In this document: one piece after another, positions 37,051-49,750 of the stretch
Numbering within the stretch: the first letter of the stretch is position 1
Layout of the letters: every line of letters starts with the position of its first letter
Source of the DNA: Liolophura sinensis
Taxonomy: Eukaryota; Mollusca; Polyplacophora; Chitonida; Chitonidae
Length of the DNA stretch: 64,000 nucleotides
NCBI RefSeq assembly: GCF_032854445.1
Contig: NC_088306.1
Location: 30,039,764-30,103,763, forward strand
Reading direction: 5' to 3'
The notes under the pieces: model-generated
Seen by the model: only the letters and a program-made list of their open reading frames with translations
Told to the model about the DNA's origin: nothing
Databases searched by the model: none
Position numbers and translations under genes: made by a program

Positions 37051-38693
37051 CAATATGAGTGGATAATATGTACTTGTGTCTAAGGTATATTAGAGAAATC
37101 CTAAGTCGAGGGCGTCGTATTGCATACGAACAAATGTAATATAGAGTTTGGTATTACGTACCAAAGCTAATAATAAAACTAATTAATGTTGGTTAAAAAT
37201 CAAACGGGGAGAAATGATAGCATCGGCTGAGGTTTCTAAATTATTCAGCATACGGGGTTTATGGACAAATCTGTTCTCCTCTTAATACCAAAGAAAAAAA
37301 CATCTTTACTCTATGGTATACTGAAGGTTGCATGTTGGTATCCAGTAAGGGACTGGTGAAAAGGGTATCTACCTTGTGGTACTGATGAATAACATAGTGA
37401 TGGGGGACAGTCCCTGGGGGTTGTGAGTAATTAAAAGTGTGCTAATATAGCAATGTAAACCAAGCTTTCACCATACAGCACTTGTTACTTCAGCTGCGCA
37501 CCAAAAAACCGATCAAACAATCATTCAAGCAATCAATCAATCAGGACATCAAGCAATCAAGCCAACAATTAAGCAGTTTATCAATTCATCGATCAAATCA
37601 TCGATCGCTCGATTAGGCAACAGACCAATCAATCACCATGATGTTTCTATGTGGCTTTTTGAGATGTCATAATTTATAATGGTAAGTCAGTTCGTCAAGT
37701 CGACCAGTTAATCAAGCAAAGCAGTATCAAATCTATCAATGTTATGAATTTAGATTCTGTACGTTCGCATACAATTCGTATCGCTATACCCTGAACTCTA
37801 AGTCAGCGATGAACGAAGATTATAGATGTAAATGCGTTAGGTAGGGGTGAGACTCAAAACTTGAAAAGCGTATCTCCGCTCGACAGGCCGGCCGCGTAAG
37901 CTGGAAGCGTAGTCTAGTAGCACAGCTATTGTGTTTTCACTGACATTGCTGTTTGGTTAGTTAATCCTCAATCAACTTATAAAAGCTCAGTATGAAAATG
38001 AAGCTTAGATTTCTCGAAATGATGGAGATCTGGATGACATGGAAATCCATTGAACTGTGATGTATACAACAGAAAAGACCGCATGGAAGAGAGCAAAATC
38101 AGTGAGTGACGATGATTGTGTGACGCTTAGCAAATGGTCTCATGCATCTGTGAAATTCCACTTCTTGTCAGTTTACCGCTGTGAAGATTTACAATAGTTA
38201 TGTTCGTATTTTTTTTTAGGAAAGAGTTTTTCTTAAAGGTTTTTATCTTGTGTAAATGAACAAAATACTTTAGCAAGCCCGAGAACGGTGTTCACTTGAA
38301 AAAAGCAAGGCATTATACTCTTAAGTCGATACCTGTAATAAATACCTGTCGACCATGTTGACTGTGATCTGCAAGGGCGGATTTCAACAGTTTATTGAAA
38401 TAATACAGCTTCTTAGACCGTGACCGGGAGGCGAAATCCACTTGATTCTCCCTCCGGCCATTTTCTTTGTTTCGGATGTTGAAAACGGGTGTTTGTTGTT
38501 CGCTTACCACACCGGTTAACTCATTGAACCCTAGTGGCTTCGCCCATTAGCCTTGCCTTAAATCAACCGAATCAATGCAGAAGTTGTTGTTGTTTCCATC
38601 AATTTAGATCTTTTCGGTGAGCGACACTCTTCACATTAGATGCTCTCCCACCGCTTTTAGAGAGAAAGAAAAAAATACGTTTTATAATCGCTC

Positions 38694-38697
38694 AAAA

Positions 38698-38728
<31 letters not shown>
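38694..38728. repeat. A-rich tract
   Basis: Runs of A broken by C. Its length differs between the two near-identical copies (38,694 and 56,697), as expected of slippage or sequencing error. Confidence 0.85.
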
Positions 38729-39222
38729 AACAGGCAGGTGCTTTGAATCACGTGACACATGAAAAGATTCTCATGACGAAGTCTCTGCCCCGGAATAGCC
38801 TTAGTGTATTATGGCTCTCAAGTCAACTGTAGACTTTCTAAGAAAAGCACCAAGAATTTTGAAAGAACACATCTGTGTAGCCGTCTCAGTGCTCAAAGGT
38901 AGTGAAAGCAGTGGGAATTTGGGCATTTGACATTGAAAAGAAATGTGATGTACTGTGTGTTTACCAAACGTCCATATTACCAAGGGGATGCTTACAAAGG
39001 TATATGGTTAAAAGTGACCTTTTCTTACGTGTGACTACTTGCAAATTATTACATTGTTCTCGATGCATCAGTTTCACTCCCTATACTGTTGTTTTTTCTG
39101 TTATGTTTTTTTGATATTTTCTCCAAGTGAGTCATTTAATACAAAGCTTGCACGACTGATATATTCTTCACTAGTCTTGTAAACAGGAAAAATGTTACAG
39201 ACTTGCCCCGTTTCTGGGTAGA

Positions 39223-39515
39223 GAGAGTTAGTGAGTGAGATGGAATATAACGTCGTACTTAATTTTTCAGTCATATGACGAAGAAGGAATCCTTAGTGTG
39301 CATGTAATGTGCCTCCATGTTGCAGGACGGATTTCCACCGCTCTTTTATCTAGTGCTGCTTCACTGAGACGCCTTACCAGAGCCAAGTAAGCAGCCCCGC
39401 CCGAGCCATTATACTGATACGGCTCAACCGCCAAGCGAGGAAGTTACAACTTCATCTCTTTAAGCCTTTGGTGTGGCTCGACCCAGGATTGACCCTGGAT
39501 CTACCGCTCCCGACC
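39223..39515 (-). mobile_element. 5'-truncated SINE, family B, with target-site duplication
   Basis: The tail is at the left (gtgagtgagatggaatataa, then acgtcgtactta and cagtcatatgacgaagaagg). The body runs to ggatctaccgctcccgacc, where the tRNA head is cut off. Flanks are tttctgggtaga (39,211-39,222) and tttccgggtaga (39,516-39,527), a 12-bp target-site duplication with one mismatch. The related block at 51,171-51,200 shows the unoccupied site (ctgtgggctagatattacgc), so the insertion followed the split of these two blocks. Confidence 0.9.
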
Positions 39516-40922
39516 TTTCCGGGTAGATATTACGCCAGTATACCCATTCATGTGTTGTCCATTGTACGTCCATTTGCATAGCAATAATTTATTTGCCTAT
39601 ATAATCGATGTGTTCATTTAGCATTCAAACGGGGCAATAAAGATATCCGTCAGCTAAACGCTCTCAATCTTTTTCCCCGATTAGAAAATTACTGAGCTTT
39701 AACACGACTGAAATATAAACAAGCGCTTGTTACAAACGGACGGATAACGAATTTTCAAAAACTGAAACAGGGTAAACACGTCTCTTACATGGATTAGTTT
39801 ATTTGGTCCATATCTGGCTTTATCATCGTCGTGCCTTTTCTTTGATATGTTGATTTCTACTAAGGACACAGGGAATGGTGTGATATAAAAACAGGTGTGG
39901 CATCTGATGGCAAACTGTTGTTTTTCTTACCCCTGGACAGGGAACCTCTGTTAACCAGTGTGTGAACGGCAATATTATTGAGCTGTGACCTCTGTCCTGG
40001 GCACACAGTCAGATGCGTGTGCGACGAGGACACTTCGATCTCACTGCTCTACACCACTGTCCTGTCTGAAAATGACTAAACTACAAGTCGGTGCTAGTAA
40101 ACTGTGAAGAAGGTGTACATTATAAGGGTAAAGTTTACCGATATTTGATTAAGAGCCGGTGTCCCAAGAACTGAATGCCTTGTGTGTGATATAATTTACA
40201 TTGTCAATAAATAAATATATATGGCCAATGAAATTCTACATAAAATGCACGTTGAAACAAAGGTCTGTGTGAGCGGCGAGTGGTTAATAAGCAAATCTAA
40301 TTAATCCTAGTGAGTCTATGTGTGTTCGGAGCGCTACATAACGACGTTAGGAAACTCAGTGAAGTCGCTAGTTGTGAAGGTCAATCATGTATGACGTTGG
40401 TCTGAAAAACTTTTTCTCAGGGACTAAACAAGCTCAAAACTAAGAAATTAAGGGAAAACCTTGACATTTAAACCCGTTACACCGTAGATATGTTCTTTGT
40501 GTGGCACTTTGAGCGTTTTATTAACAAATAATCCAACTTAATGTGTCTAATCACGTTTGGTAACAAATGGTCATGCTTATTTGGTCTAATCACGTTTAGT
40601 ACACATGTTGTGAGGCAATTACCGGAATAAAGCAGTTGATAAGTAGAATGTAAATTTTTTCTTATAATTCACAGAAAGGGCATTGATTAGTTTCAAACCT
40701 GGTAAAAAGTGTAGTGAAGATATGGACAATTATATCTTTCATGATCACATTCAAACTGTTTATGCTAGAAAACTACGTTTGCAAAAAAGGAGTTTTAACA
40801 TCTGGACCTTTGTTTGTTTGCTACTTTTGAACGTCCTTTGTCGAATAAGAAGAATAAATGACTGATGTTTAACACAATGTTGACTGTATTTTAAACAGGG
40901 CGTGGAGCTCTTGATCCGAGAA

Positions 40923-42395
40923 TTAATGTGTCTTATTGTTGATGACAAAGTTAGAGACAAATGGTGTAAATGCAATTTTGTTTTCTTTTAGACGCAGTTA
41001 AAACATAAAAACATGATTTCGCACAACACTGGAAACTGTGTATCAAATGATTTTATTCATTATGAAGGTGTATTACAAACCAGAAAAGTTTACATAATTA
41101 AGCAAACTTATTTATGATGTAACTCACTCATGGATGAGAAATCATTTTCGTTTCTAAATCCACAAAAAGCCCTAGATAACTAGCATCCTTACTAAAAGTA
41201 CATACTGAGCACTATTAAACGTGTCAACCGTAATATCTTAAAGCACTCATTGTAAAGGGGTTATTCCAGGTTATTCCAATGTCATTGAACACATTTTCTG
41301 ATTGATTCCAGGTTATTCCAATGCCTTTGAACACACGTTCGGAATGATTCCAGGTTATTCCAATGCCATTGAACACACTTTCGGAATGATTCCAGGTTAT
41401 TCCAATCCCACTGAACACACTTCCTGAATGAAGATGAAAACGATAAGAGTTTCTAAATGTGGCTAAATTACGTAAAAATCTGAGATTGCTATGAAGCTTC
41501 ATGCCCACTGTATCAATTAATAAAGTTCAGACTACATGATTTGCCTCGCATCCCGAACATGCCAACTCAATGAGCGTAATAGGTACAAAACAATACCACA
41601 GTATCTATTATAGAACGAATAGTATAAAAACTCGGATAGCGCTTCACCTTGGAAATCTAATGTGGACACCCATTTGTCCACATATGCGGCATATTGATTT
41701 TCACACATCTTTATTAAGTGCATCTATGTTTTATAAGCAGATCCGGATGAAAAATGTCGCACAAAATCATTCCTGTTTTTGTCTGCAGGTAAGGTACTAA
41801 CCCTACACAGACGGCTTTCAGATAGGTTTGTCCTTTTAGCAAAAATAAATGATGAAATATCTGATGTGTTTTCATCGCCATCATTGCGTATGACTACCCA
41901 GTATAACACCCACAATGTTTATTAATTGCTCCACCGATAACGTATACTAGTGGAAAGCAACAGATCGCACCTAAAACACCACATGAGCGGGTGTATTACC
42001 GAACAGGTACGAATGTTTGCCACTTAATTGGCAAAGGTTATTGTTTTACAGCGGACATTCCGGTTTCTTCCGCTTGATCGGCATCTTGTAAGCGGTCGTT
42101 TCTGGTATATGACGACAAACACCAATGATAAGTCTTTCATATTCGAAAGTCTAATAAATCATAATAAAGATTTGTTTCAAACGGCGAAAGTTTATATATA
42201 AATAAACAAGATATAACTAAACAGCGGTGTTTTATAAAAGATTAATTAGCTTGGGGTAAGATTCGCAAACCTTTAAGCCGCCATTTTTACGCTATAGTCT
42301 TTGGAATCTTACAATGACGATATTTGCGGTATTTCCATGACTTTACTCTGGTGGTTTGTCTTAATGTTGTTTTGGAAATTTGTCTTAAACAATTT
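40923..42395. other. Gene-free stretch
   Basis: No gene recognised. Holds the 42-bp array (next entry). Parts are related to 43,640-44,220 and 52,400-52,700: 'caccttggaaatctaatgtg', 'gatgagaaatcattttcgtt' and 'ccacaaaaag' recur. Confidence 0.5.
41255..41430. repeat. 42-bp tandem repeat, about 4 copies
   Basis: The unit is ttccaggttattccaatgcc followed by attgaacacactttcggaatga. A single decayed copy of the core occurs at about 43,960 in the related sub-block, so the array expanded locally. Confidence 0.93.
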
Positions 42396-42603
42396 TACAG
42401 ACATTTAACGACGAAGGAATACATGTAATGCACCTCCTTGTTGTAGGGCGAATTTTCACCGCTCTTCAGGTGCTGTTTCACTGAGCGAGGAATCTAAAAC
42501 TTCCTCTTTTAAGGTCATAAGTGTGACCTGACCCAGGAATGACCCTGGATCTACTGCACCCGAAGCGGACGCTCTATCAACTGAGCCATCGTGGCCGCTC
42601 GTC
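42396..42603 (-). mobile_element. SINE family B, internally deleted, tRNA head intact
   Basis: On the minus strand the head reads cgatggctcagttgatagag (A box) with the B-box region agatccagggtcattcctgg. This is the best preserved Pol III promoter among the B copies here. About 90 bp of the body are missing between the head part and the tail part (tgttgtagggcgaattttca is retained), and the 3' tail is truncated. Confidence 0.8.
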
Positions 42604-42899
42604 AATATTGGTTGACGGCTCTTAAAATAATATTTGGTCTGACTGATTACAGTGTTTCTAGTGGGTTGTTTATGTATCCGGTTTTTTTTAGCATATTCTA
42701 CCCATAAGCCAATGCACCGTCGTGTAGGTATTTTCTCAGAAATATATTTCTGACATTATCGTAAATAACAAAGCTTATTCTCATTTATAAGAAAATGGTG
42801 GATTATTGAGAACTTAATTTTCCATTTTTAATGGCTTTAGAATACAATTAAAAACTTTCAAAACCGATATATTGGGCCTATAATTGGTTTATATGTGCA

Positions 42900-44220
42900 T
42901 CTGCACCACTGTCCTGTCTGAAACAGGCTGAACTACAGTTCGGTGCGAGTAAACGGTGAAGAATTACATACATTTTTATTAGAGTTATTTGACTAAGAGC
43001 CTGTGACACAAAAAATGAATTCACTGTGTCTGATATAATTTATATTGTCGCTACTTCTACATAAAATGCATCAGTAAGGCGAAGTTGTGTAGAAACGGTA
43101 AGTGGTAAATCAATCAATTAAATGAATCACAGTGATTAGGAAACTTGATGACGTGGGTAGTGGTAATGGTCGAAGACCAATCACGTTGCCATAACAAATT
43201 TTTGCAAAATGAATTCAAACGTATTCAAACATTTAGGTGAAATCCCTGGTCATTTAACCCCGTGACGTCGTAGATTCTTTATTTCTGGGCTGCTGTGCGT
43301 TTTAGTAAGAAGTAATCTGGCTTAACCGTTCTCCAATCACGTTTAGTACACAGGTTGCGAGGTATTTACCGAAAAGGTGTGTTTATTCTATACTGATCTT
43401 TTCATTGATGTGCCCGACTCATAGAAACGGTATTGAACAGTGTCAAGCCTGGTAAAAGTACAATGGAGATATAAGGAATTAGTTCTTTGTGACGATAAAG
43501 TTTAAACGGTTTGTGCCCAAAACCTACATATGAAAAAAAGTCTTAACCTCTGGACCTTTGATCGCATAATACTCCAAGTTGTCGTTCACCGAGTGCAAAG
43601 AATCAATGAATGGCTGTTGTTTGGCGCCTTATTTACAGTATTTCAGTCATATCTTGGCACTCTGAATCCGAGGATAAAATTGTCATATTCTTCATTACGA
43701 AGACAAATGGCCTAAATGCAATTTTAATTTGTTTTTTAAGCCGTTAAAAAACATTACGTCAAAAAAACCCCCCAAAACAACAAAAACAGCAACAACAACA
43801 AAACAAACAAACAAAAAACATGACAATAATTATTGTTCATAAATGCGCGAAGAATCCTGCATAGAAGACATATTTAACGTTCCTACTAAAAGTACACATT
43901 GGCCACTTATCTAACGTGCAAACCGTGATCTCTTCAAGGCCTCTTTTTTCATAGGTTATTCCAGATTATTCTAATGCCATAAAACTTACTTTCTGAATGA
44001 AGATGAAAACGATCAAAGCTTTTATGTGTGGCTAAACTATTTTAGAACCTGAGATTCCAATAAAGCTTCACGCACATTCTGTCAATTAACTTAGTTCAGA
44101 CTAAATGACTCACCTGGCGAAACAAACATGCCAACTCATGGCCGTGATATGTAAAAAACGATGCTACACTATTCATTATTAAACGCATTGTAAGATAATT
44201 CGGTGACCATGTTTCACCTT
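42900..44220 (+). repeat. Diverged sub-block related to 40,050-41,660
   Basis: Collinear short matches occur in order: 'accactgtcctgtctgaaa', 'ctacagttcggtgcgagtaa', 'ttctacataaaatgca', 'aatcacgtttagtacac', 'cctggtaaaagt', 'cctctggacctttg', 'caccttggaaatctaa'. Offset is near 2.85 kb. The blocks at 51,830-52,700 and 54,580-55,740 belong to the same series. No coding sequence shared by the copies was found. Confidence 0.75.
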
Positions 44221-44701
44221 GGAAATCTAACATGAATTAGTCGTGGTGGGGATCTTTACTGTATACCGGCACAGCACACGACTTGAATACTGATGTCTCT
44301 GATTCGCCTGGAACATAAGAACATTACTGAAAACTGTTGACCGCTTCTCTTTGCCTGATTCAGTGCTAAATGCGAATTTTATGTATACTTTCTTAGTTCC
44401 TTTCTTGTTTGTCTTCAACGTAGTTTTGGAAATTGGCCTTGCTATTATTGAGCAGGATCGAGCATTTTGGTTGACGGCTGAAAAACAAAGCATGTTTTTA
44501 CGCTTACACTATAGTTTTCTGAAAGGTAGGCTAGTTTATAAACCTTTTTTTCACTTGACTCTATCTATTCTAATTGTTGATGGAAAAATGGTGGATTATC
44601 AAAAGTTACTAAGATGCACTTCAATGAAACGTAATCGCAATTGAAGGCCGTAGTGAAATAAAAAGGGATAATTGAGGGTGGAAACGATAAAAATGATTTG
44701 A

Positions 44702-45067
44702 GTGAATGAGTGAGTGCTTGGGGTTTAACGTCGTTCTCAACAATTTTTCAGTCATATGACGACGAAGGAATCATTAGGGTGCATGTACGTGTAATGTGCC
44801 TCCATACTGCAGGACGGATTTCCACCGCTCTTTTATTTAGTGCTGCCTCACTGAGACGACTTACCAAAGGCAAGCAAGCTGCCCCGCCCGAGCCATTATA
44901 CTGATACGGGTCAACCAGTGGTTGCACTATCCCCTTCATGCTGAACGCCAAGCGAGGAAGTTGCAACTTCACCTCTTTTAAAGTCTTAGGTATGACTCGA
45001 TCAAGGATTGATCCTGGATCTACCGGTCCCGAAGCGGACGCTCTACCAACTGTGCTATCCGGGCCGG
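44702..45067 (-). mobile_element. SINE family B, full length, with target-site duplication
   Basis: Complete element: tail at left (gtgaatgagtgagtgcttgg, ggtttaacgtcgttctcaac), full body, and tRNA head at right. On the minus strand the head reads ccggcccggatagcacagtt, then ggtagagcgtccgcttcggg (A-box region) and ggatcaatccttgatcgagt (B box). It is flanked by the perfect 14-bp repeat taaaaatgatttga (44,688-44,701 and 45,068-45,081). This is the reference copy of family B in this window and looks young. Confidence 0.95.
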
Positions 45068-45242
45068 TAAAAATGATTTGAAGCTGACATATTTTCAGAA
45101 ATTATTTTCCTATTTGTGAAGCCGTTAGAATTCAATAAAAAAAGTACAAAAGCAATAACGTATTAGGCTCACCAAAGTTTAACCATCTTTACATTTTTTT
45201 CTAATTAATTCTCGATCTGGACTATCCAGTAGGAAGGTAAGA

Positions 45243-45357
45243 GTGTACAATGTTATTATTATCACGTATGCGTCATACACACATGCTCTGTACATTATTA
45301 TTATTATCACCTAAGCGTCACATACACATAATTTGTACATGTTATTGTTGTTGTTGA

Positions 45358-45399
<42 letters not shown>

Positions 45400-45605
45400 C
45401 ACCTAAGCGTCATACACACATGCCCTGTACATTATTATTATTATCCCCTAAGCGTCATACACACATACTCTGTACATTGTTATTTTTATCCCCTAAGCGT
45501 CACACACACATGCCCTGTACATTATTATTTTTATTATCACCTAAACCTCACACACACATGTTCTGAACATTTTTATTATTATTACCTAAGCGTCATACAC
45601 ACATG
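45243..45605. repeat. About 50-bp minisatellite with (TTA)n
   Basis: Units combine a (TTA)n stretch, tcacctaagcgtcatacaca and catgccctgtacat. The longest (TTA)n run lies at about 45,358-45,399. The near-identical copy at 63,246-63,648 has one extra unit and a shorter TTA run. Confidence 0.93.
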
Positions 45606-46222
45606 TTTCACAAAGGCACGGACACCCTTAAGCCTATGTAAGCAGTATAATACTTAAGTGTAACCCAACCGTTAACAATGCACAATATTGTTATAGAATA
45701 CTATATATCAGGCATAGGTGTTCGTCTTTAAATTTACAGTATGATGTTTAGAGACATTGGACAACTGGGCTTTTATAGACTGTAGCTCTGGGATCAGTTT
45801 TACACAGATGTACATGTACGATAATTGCAGATATAGGACAATGACACAGTAAGAACGATGTTCGACAAACGTACGATAAAAAAAATGTCGTACGCCACTT
45901 TGTGAAACTGGGCCCTGGTTATCATTTCAATTGCGATGAATCCGCTATTATCTGTGCAGATTATTCGGTTCTCGGTTTTGATAAACCATATCTGGTGCAT
46001 CAGTGATTGATTTTATCAATCGATATGCACACCAACGCTATACTGGGCAACAGATGGATGGCATCCTTTGGACAATGACCTGTAATGCTATTCAGGACAA
46101 GTGCTACCTTGTCCTCGTATCCTTGTCGTTGTCCTCAGTAAAGATTCTAGACTAGAGTTGTCAATCAAATGGAGAGCTAGTCGATTACTGGTCAGTAAAA
46201 GCGCTCACACATCTGCAAACCC
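45606..46222 (+). repeat. Diverged repeat related to 53,420-53,890
   Basis: Collinear words such as 'gcagtataatactt', 'gattga.tttat.aatcgat', 'caccaacgc..tactgggc' and 'gaccttgtcctcgtatc' (or acct) recur in the same order about 7.7 kb to the right. No gene seen. Confidence 0.75.
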
Positions 46223-46412
46223 TAAATTGATGTATTTATTTATTGATGTCCTATGGATGATTGCGGTCGTAAGCTCACATTATCATACATATATATTCAG
46301 AACAGACATTTCATCGGTGATATCTCACCGACACTAAGCCTTCAGTGGCCTTTATTAGTTAAAGTGAGTATACAATACAAAGGTATGAAAGCTTTTGGCT
46401 CAACATTAAGGT
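46223..46412 (+). repeat. Left arm of a 190-bp perfect inverted repeat
   Basis: Runs from taaattgatgtatttattta to ggctcaacattaaggt. Base-by-base comparison with the reverse complement of 46,645-46,834 gave no mismatch. Spacer of 232 bases. No transposase and no convincing target-site duplication. Confidence 0.97.
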
Positions 46413-46644
46413 TCTATGCGTCGAAACAGACATTCATCTACCAACCGTCAACCAAATTGGAAGCTCTGGGTCAATAATCGTTTGGTCAGTTCTCAAAACA
46501 ACGTTTCGCACAAAGTGCCAACCAATCATGAGAAGAGCAGCAAATCAAATAAATGAATAAATGCATGGCAGTCATCAAACAATGGAAATAAATGGTGTGT
46601 TTGTGTCTTGGGATCATGTGATCCCAGACCATAGGTCTAAAAAG

Positions 46645-46834
46645 ACCTTAATGTTGAGCCAAAAGCTTTCATACCTTTGTATTGTATACTCACTTTAACT
46701 AATAAAGGCCACTGAAGGCTTAGTGTCGGTGAGATATCACCGATGAAATGTCTGTTCTGAATATATATGTATGATAATGTGAGCTTACGACCGCAATCAT
46801 CCATAGGACATCAATAAATAAATACATCAATTTA
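46645..46834 (-). repeat. Right arm of the 190-bp perfect inverted repeat
   Basis: This arm and its right flank continue collinearly with unit 2 (36,700-37,140), so the right arm is the ancestral copy and the left arm is the new inverted copy. The spacer also contains the small palindrome tgggatcatgtgatccca at about 46,611-46,628. Confidence 0.97.
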
Positions 46835-46839
46835 TTACA

Positions 46840-49750
46840 TCCATGGTTAATTCAAAAAGTGCCCTTGGAGCAAACGTATACCACTCATGTTTCAAACATC
46901 ACTGTACACGTAAAAGAACGGATAAATCCTGGAGAACACATATTCCCAAGGATATGATTGGATAACATTAATACATGGACTTGTGTCCATGTAAAAGGAT
47001 GGCGTCGTATTGCTCTACAGGTATACCAACGAACGTAGTGCAGGGTTTGCTATTACGTACGTTAATAATAAAACTAATTAATCTGGGTTAAAAAATCACA
47101 CAGGGAGAAATGATAACATCAGTTCAGTAGAGAGTACTAAATTATTAAAAGGAAAAAACAGCCTTTACTCGGGGCTCTACTACAGGTAACCGGGCAGGTG
47201 GGAAAAGGTGGGAAAGAGGATCTACCTTTTATTTAAGATAAAAGACGGACCCTGCACTGATGAATAGCATGGTGATGGGGGACAGTCCCAGAGGGTTGTG
47301 TGGAATTCAAGGTGTGTTCATATACCTCCGTAAACCAAGCCTTCAGGACACATCACTTGTTATTACTGCCCCAGCTGTGCACCAATAAACCGATGAAACA
47401 CGCAGTAAAGCAATCAATCAAATCAATCTGGACATCAAACAACCAAGCAATTAATCGTTGTATCATACCATCGATCAAATCATCGATCGATCGATTACAC
47501 TACCTATTATTCAATAATCATGATGTTTCTATGTGGCTTTTTGTCTTGTCATAATTTATAATGGGAAATGAGTCAAGACGACCAGTTAATCAAGCAACGC
47601 ACGTATCAAATCTATCAATGTAATGAATTTAGATTCTGTACGTTTGCATATAATTCGTCGCCATACACTGGGCAAAATTGTTCATAAAATATGCATCACG
47701 TCTCCATATTACATATTGATGTCTGCAAACATGCAAACTTGCAATCCGTTGTTGAAATGGGCTTTTCCGATGAGTTTTTTTCCTTTGATACACCAAAGCT
47801 GTGGTGAATTATCTGAAAGTAATCATTTTTGTAGTAACTTTCAGCAATTCTGTTTTTGAGCTCTCCTTCCAGAGAACTTTTTTGGCCAAGGGAATTTTAG
47901 GCAGATGCAGTAAGTACGTGGCTTTGTGTTACTTAGTCACAACAATAAAAATTGTCTGCCACTCTGGTTTATAGTTGTGTCTAATCTCGCTTAATCTTGA
48001 GCAAGGTCCTGCTGTTCTCTGTGTTGAACAATAAGCTGAATGTATGAACTACTGGAACACAGGTGAAACTCAGGTACACATTTTCATCAGTAACAAGCCA
48101 TGGGCTAGTCCAAGCCTGGCACAAGACTTGGATATTGCTTTAAGTCATTCCTATCAACATTATTTGCGTGAACATTGTTTCCTTTTCTCGAATCACACTT
48201 ACATACTAAACATCTTTTTGGGTGGTTAGCTTTAAATCTTGCTACACGAATGTTTGTTTCGACATGTTGCTAATGTACCTGATTGAAGCGTTATAGCGAT
48301 GATACCACACATAGTCCTACTGAAGCCAGACTGAAGCCAGACAAACCAGTCCTTATCCTTACCTGCCCTTAGCCTTACCAGTACTTAGCCTATCCCTATA
48401 CCCTGAACACAAAGTCCGGGGCAGAACCAATATTCCATATGTCAACGCCTTAGGTAGGCGTGAGGTTCCAAACTGAAAAGCGAATCTCCGACTTCCAAGC
48501 TGAACGCTCGACCTCTCGGCCATCTAAGTTTGAAGCGTAGTCTAGTAGCACAGCTATTGTGTTTTCACTGTCATTGCTGTTTGGTTGTGTCAGTCCTCAA
48601 TCAATTTATAAAAGCTCAGTATGAAAATAAAGCTTAGATTTCTCGAAATGATGAAGATCTGGATGACATGGAAACACACTGAACTGTGACGTATATAACA
48701 AAAAGACCGCAGGAAAGAGAGCAAAATCAGTGAGTGACGATGACTGTATGACGCTAGGCAAATGGTCTCATGTAGCTGTGAAATTCCACTTCTTGTGAAT
48801 TTACTGCTGTGCATATGTGCTAACGATTTTTCTTTTTGTGCAAAAGAGTTTTTCTTAGAGGTTTTCTTCTGTAAATGAACAAAGCACTTCAGCAAGCGCT
48901 AGATCGGTCTGCTCCAGCACTCCAGCCTGGAAAACTTCTCCAGAAAAAAGCAAGGTATTCCGCAGTCAAGTCAATACCTGTGTTAAATACCTGTCTGCCC
49001 ATGTTGACTGTGCTCTACAAGGACGGAATTCAACAGTTTTCCTAAACAATACAGCTTCTTATATCCGTGACGCGGGGTCGAAACTTACTTGATTCCTGCT
49101 CCGGCTATGTTCTTGATCCAGGTTTTGAATGCAGGTGTTTTTTGTTGTTTCCACACCGGTTAATTCAGTGAGCTCAAGTGACTTCACCCTTAAGAACAGT
49201 TTGAAATCAATGAAGAATCTATGCATCGAAACAGACATTCATATACCAGGTCTACAAAGGCAAGGCTAATTCCCCAAAACGACGTATAACACAAACCGCC
49301 AAAGAACTAAAAAAGTACGAAAATAGGCCGGAATCATGTGGTTGGAAAGACGCAAGGTATGTTCTAGGCGACTGAGTGAAATCAGTATTCAAATCGTGTA
49401 CAATGCTAGAATATAAGTTAAAACAAACGATAACAAAACATGTATCGGAGGTGGGCTTTGATTGCAACTGTTGATATATCCAACGTGTAGATCTAATTCA
49501 ACACGATGAATAAACAGACCCTAACCCCGGGTTAAGCGGAATTAGACACAACATGTCCATATTTGCTTAGAGATTCTCAATGAACAATGAACAGCACTCG
49601 TCACATCGGATGCTCCGCCGTTCGCGTTGAAAGAAAAAGAAAACATACGTTTTCTATATGCTTAAAAAATCAGAAGCAGGCGGCGTCCCTTGAATTACGT
49701 CACACGTGAAACGATTCATATTTTATAGGAAAATCACCTGTATGGACGTG
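46840..49750 (+). repeat. Diverged third copy of the unit 1/2 right part
   Basis: Collinear with 36,930-38,770 of unit 2 and with 23,170-24,540 of unit 1. Shared blocks include 'tggtgatgggggacagtccc', 'catgatgtttctatgtggct' and 'ctgtcgaccatgttgactgt' (here ctgcccatgttgactgt). Divergence is clearly greater than between units 1 and 2. No gene is recognised. Confidence 0.85.

Larger units (their letters stand above)
25308..40922 (+). repeat. Segmental tandem duplication, unit 2
   Basis: Directly follows unit 1 in the same orientation. Collinear homology runs from tgtttgtgtttcgaatgact to the shared end gtggagctcttgatccgag at about 40,922, just as unit 1 ends gtggagctcttgatgcgag at about 25,295. 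It is longer than unit 1 because unit 1 has lost segments. Two of these (about 36,373-37,050 and 38,700-40,165) are shared with the more distant block at 46.8-52 kb, so they are ancestral and were deleted from unit 1. Confidence 0.92.
38388..45954 (+). repeat. Left copy of a near-identical about 7.6-kb duplication
   Basis: Matches 56,391-64,000 in the same orientation at an offset of about 18,000-18,046 bases. By eye I find roughly a dozen substitutions (for example at about 39,997, 41,599, 41,663, 41,861, 43,465 and 44,891), a few homopolymer length changes and one extra repeat unit in the other copy. The match continues to the window edge and begins exactly at the gap. Confidence 0.97.

Noticed and set aside
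44351-44644. 97-codon frame, also at 62,354-62,647
   Set aside because: Identical because the region is duplicated almost unchanged; the diverged relative at 50.85 kb does not keep the frame.
46223-46834. Inverted-repeat DNA transposon (MITE)
   Set aside because: No target-site duplication at the ends, and one arm plus its outer flank is collinear with unit 2. This fits a local inverted duplication better than a mobile element.
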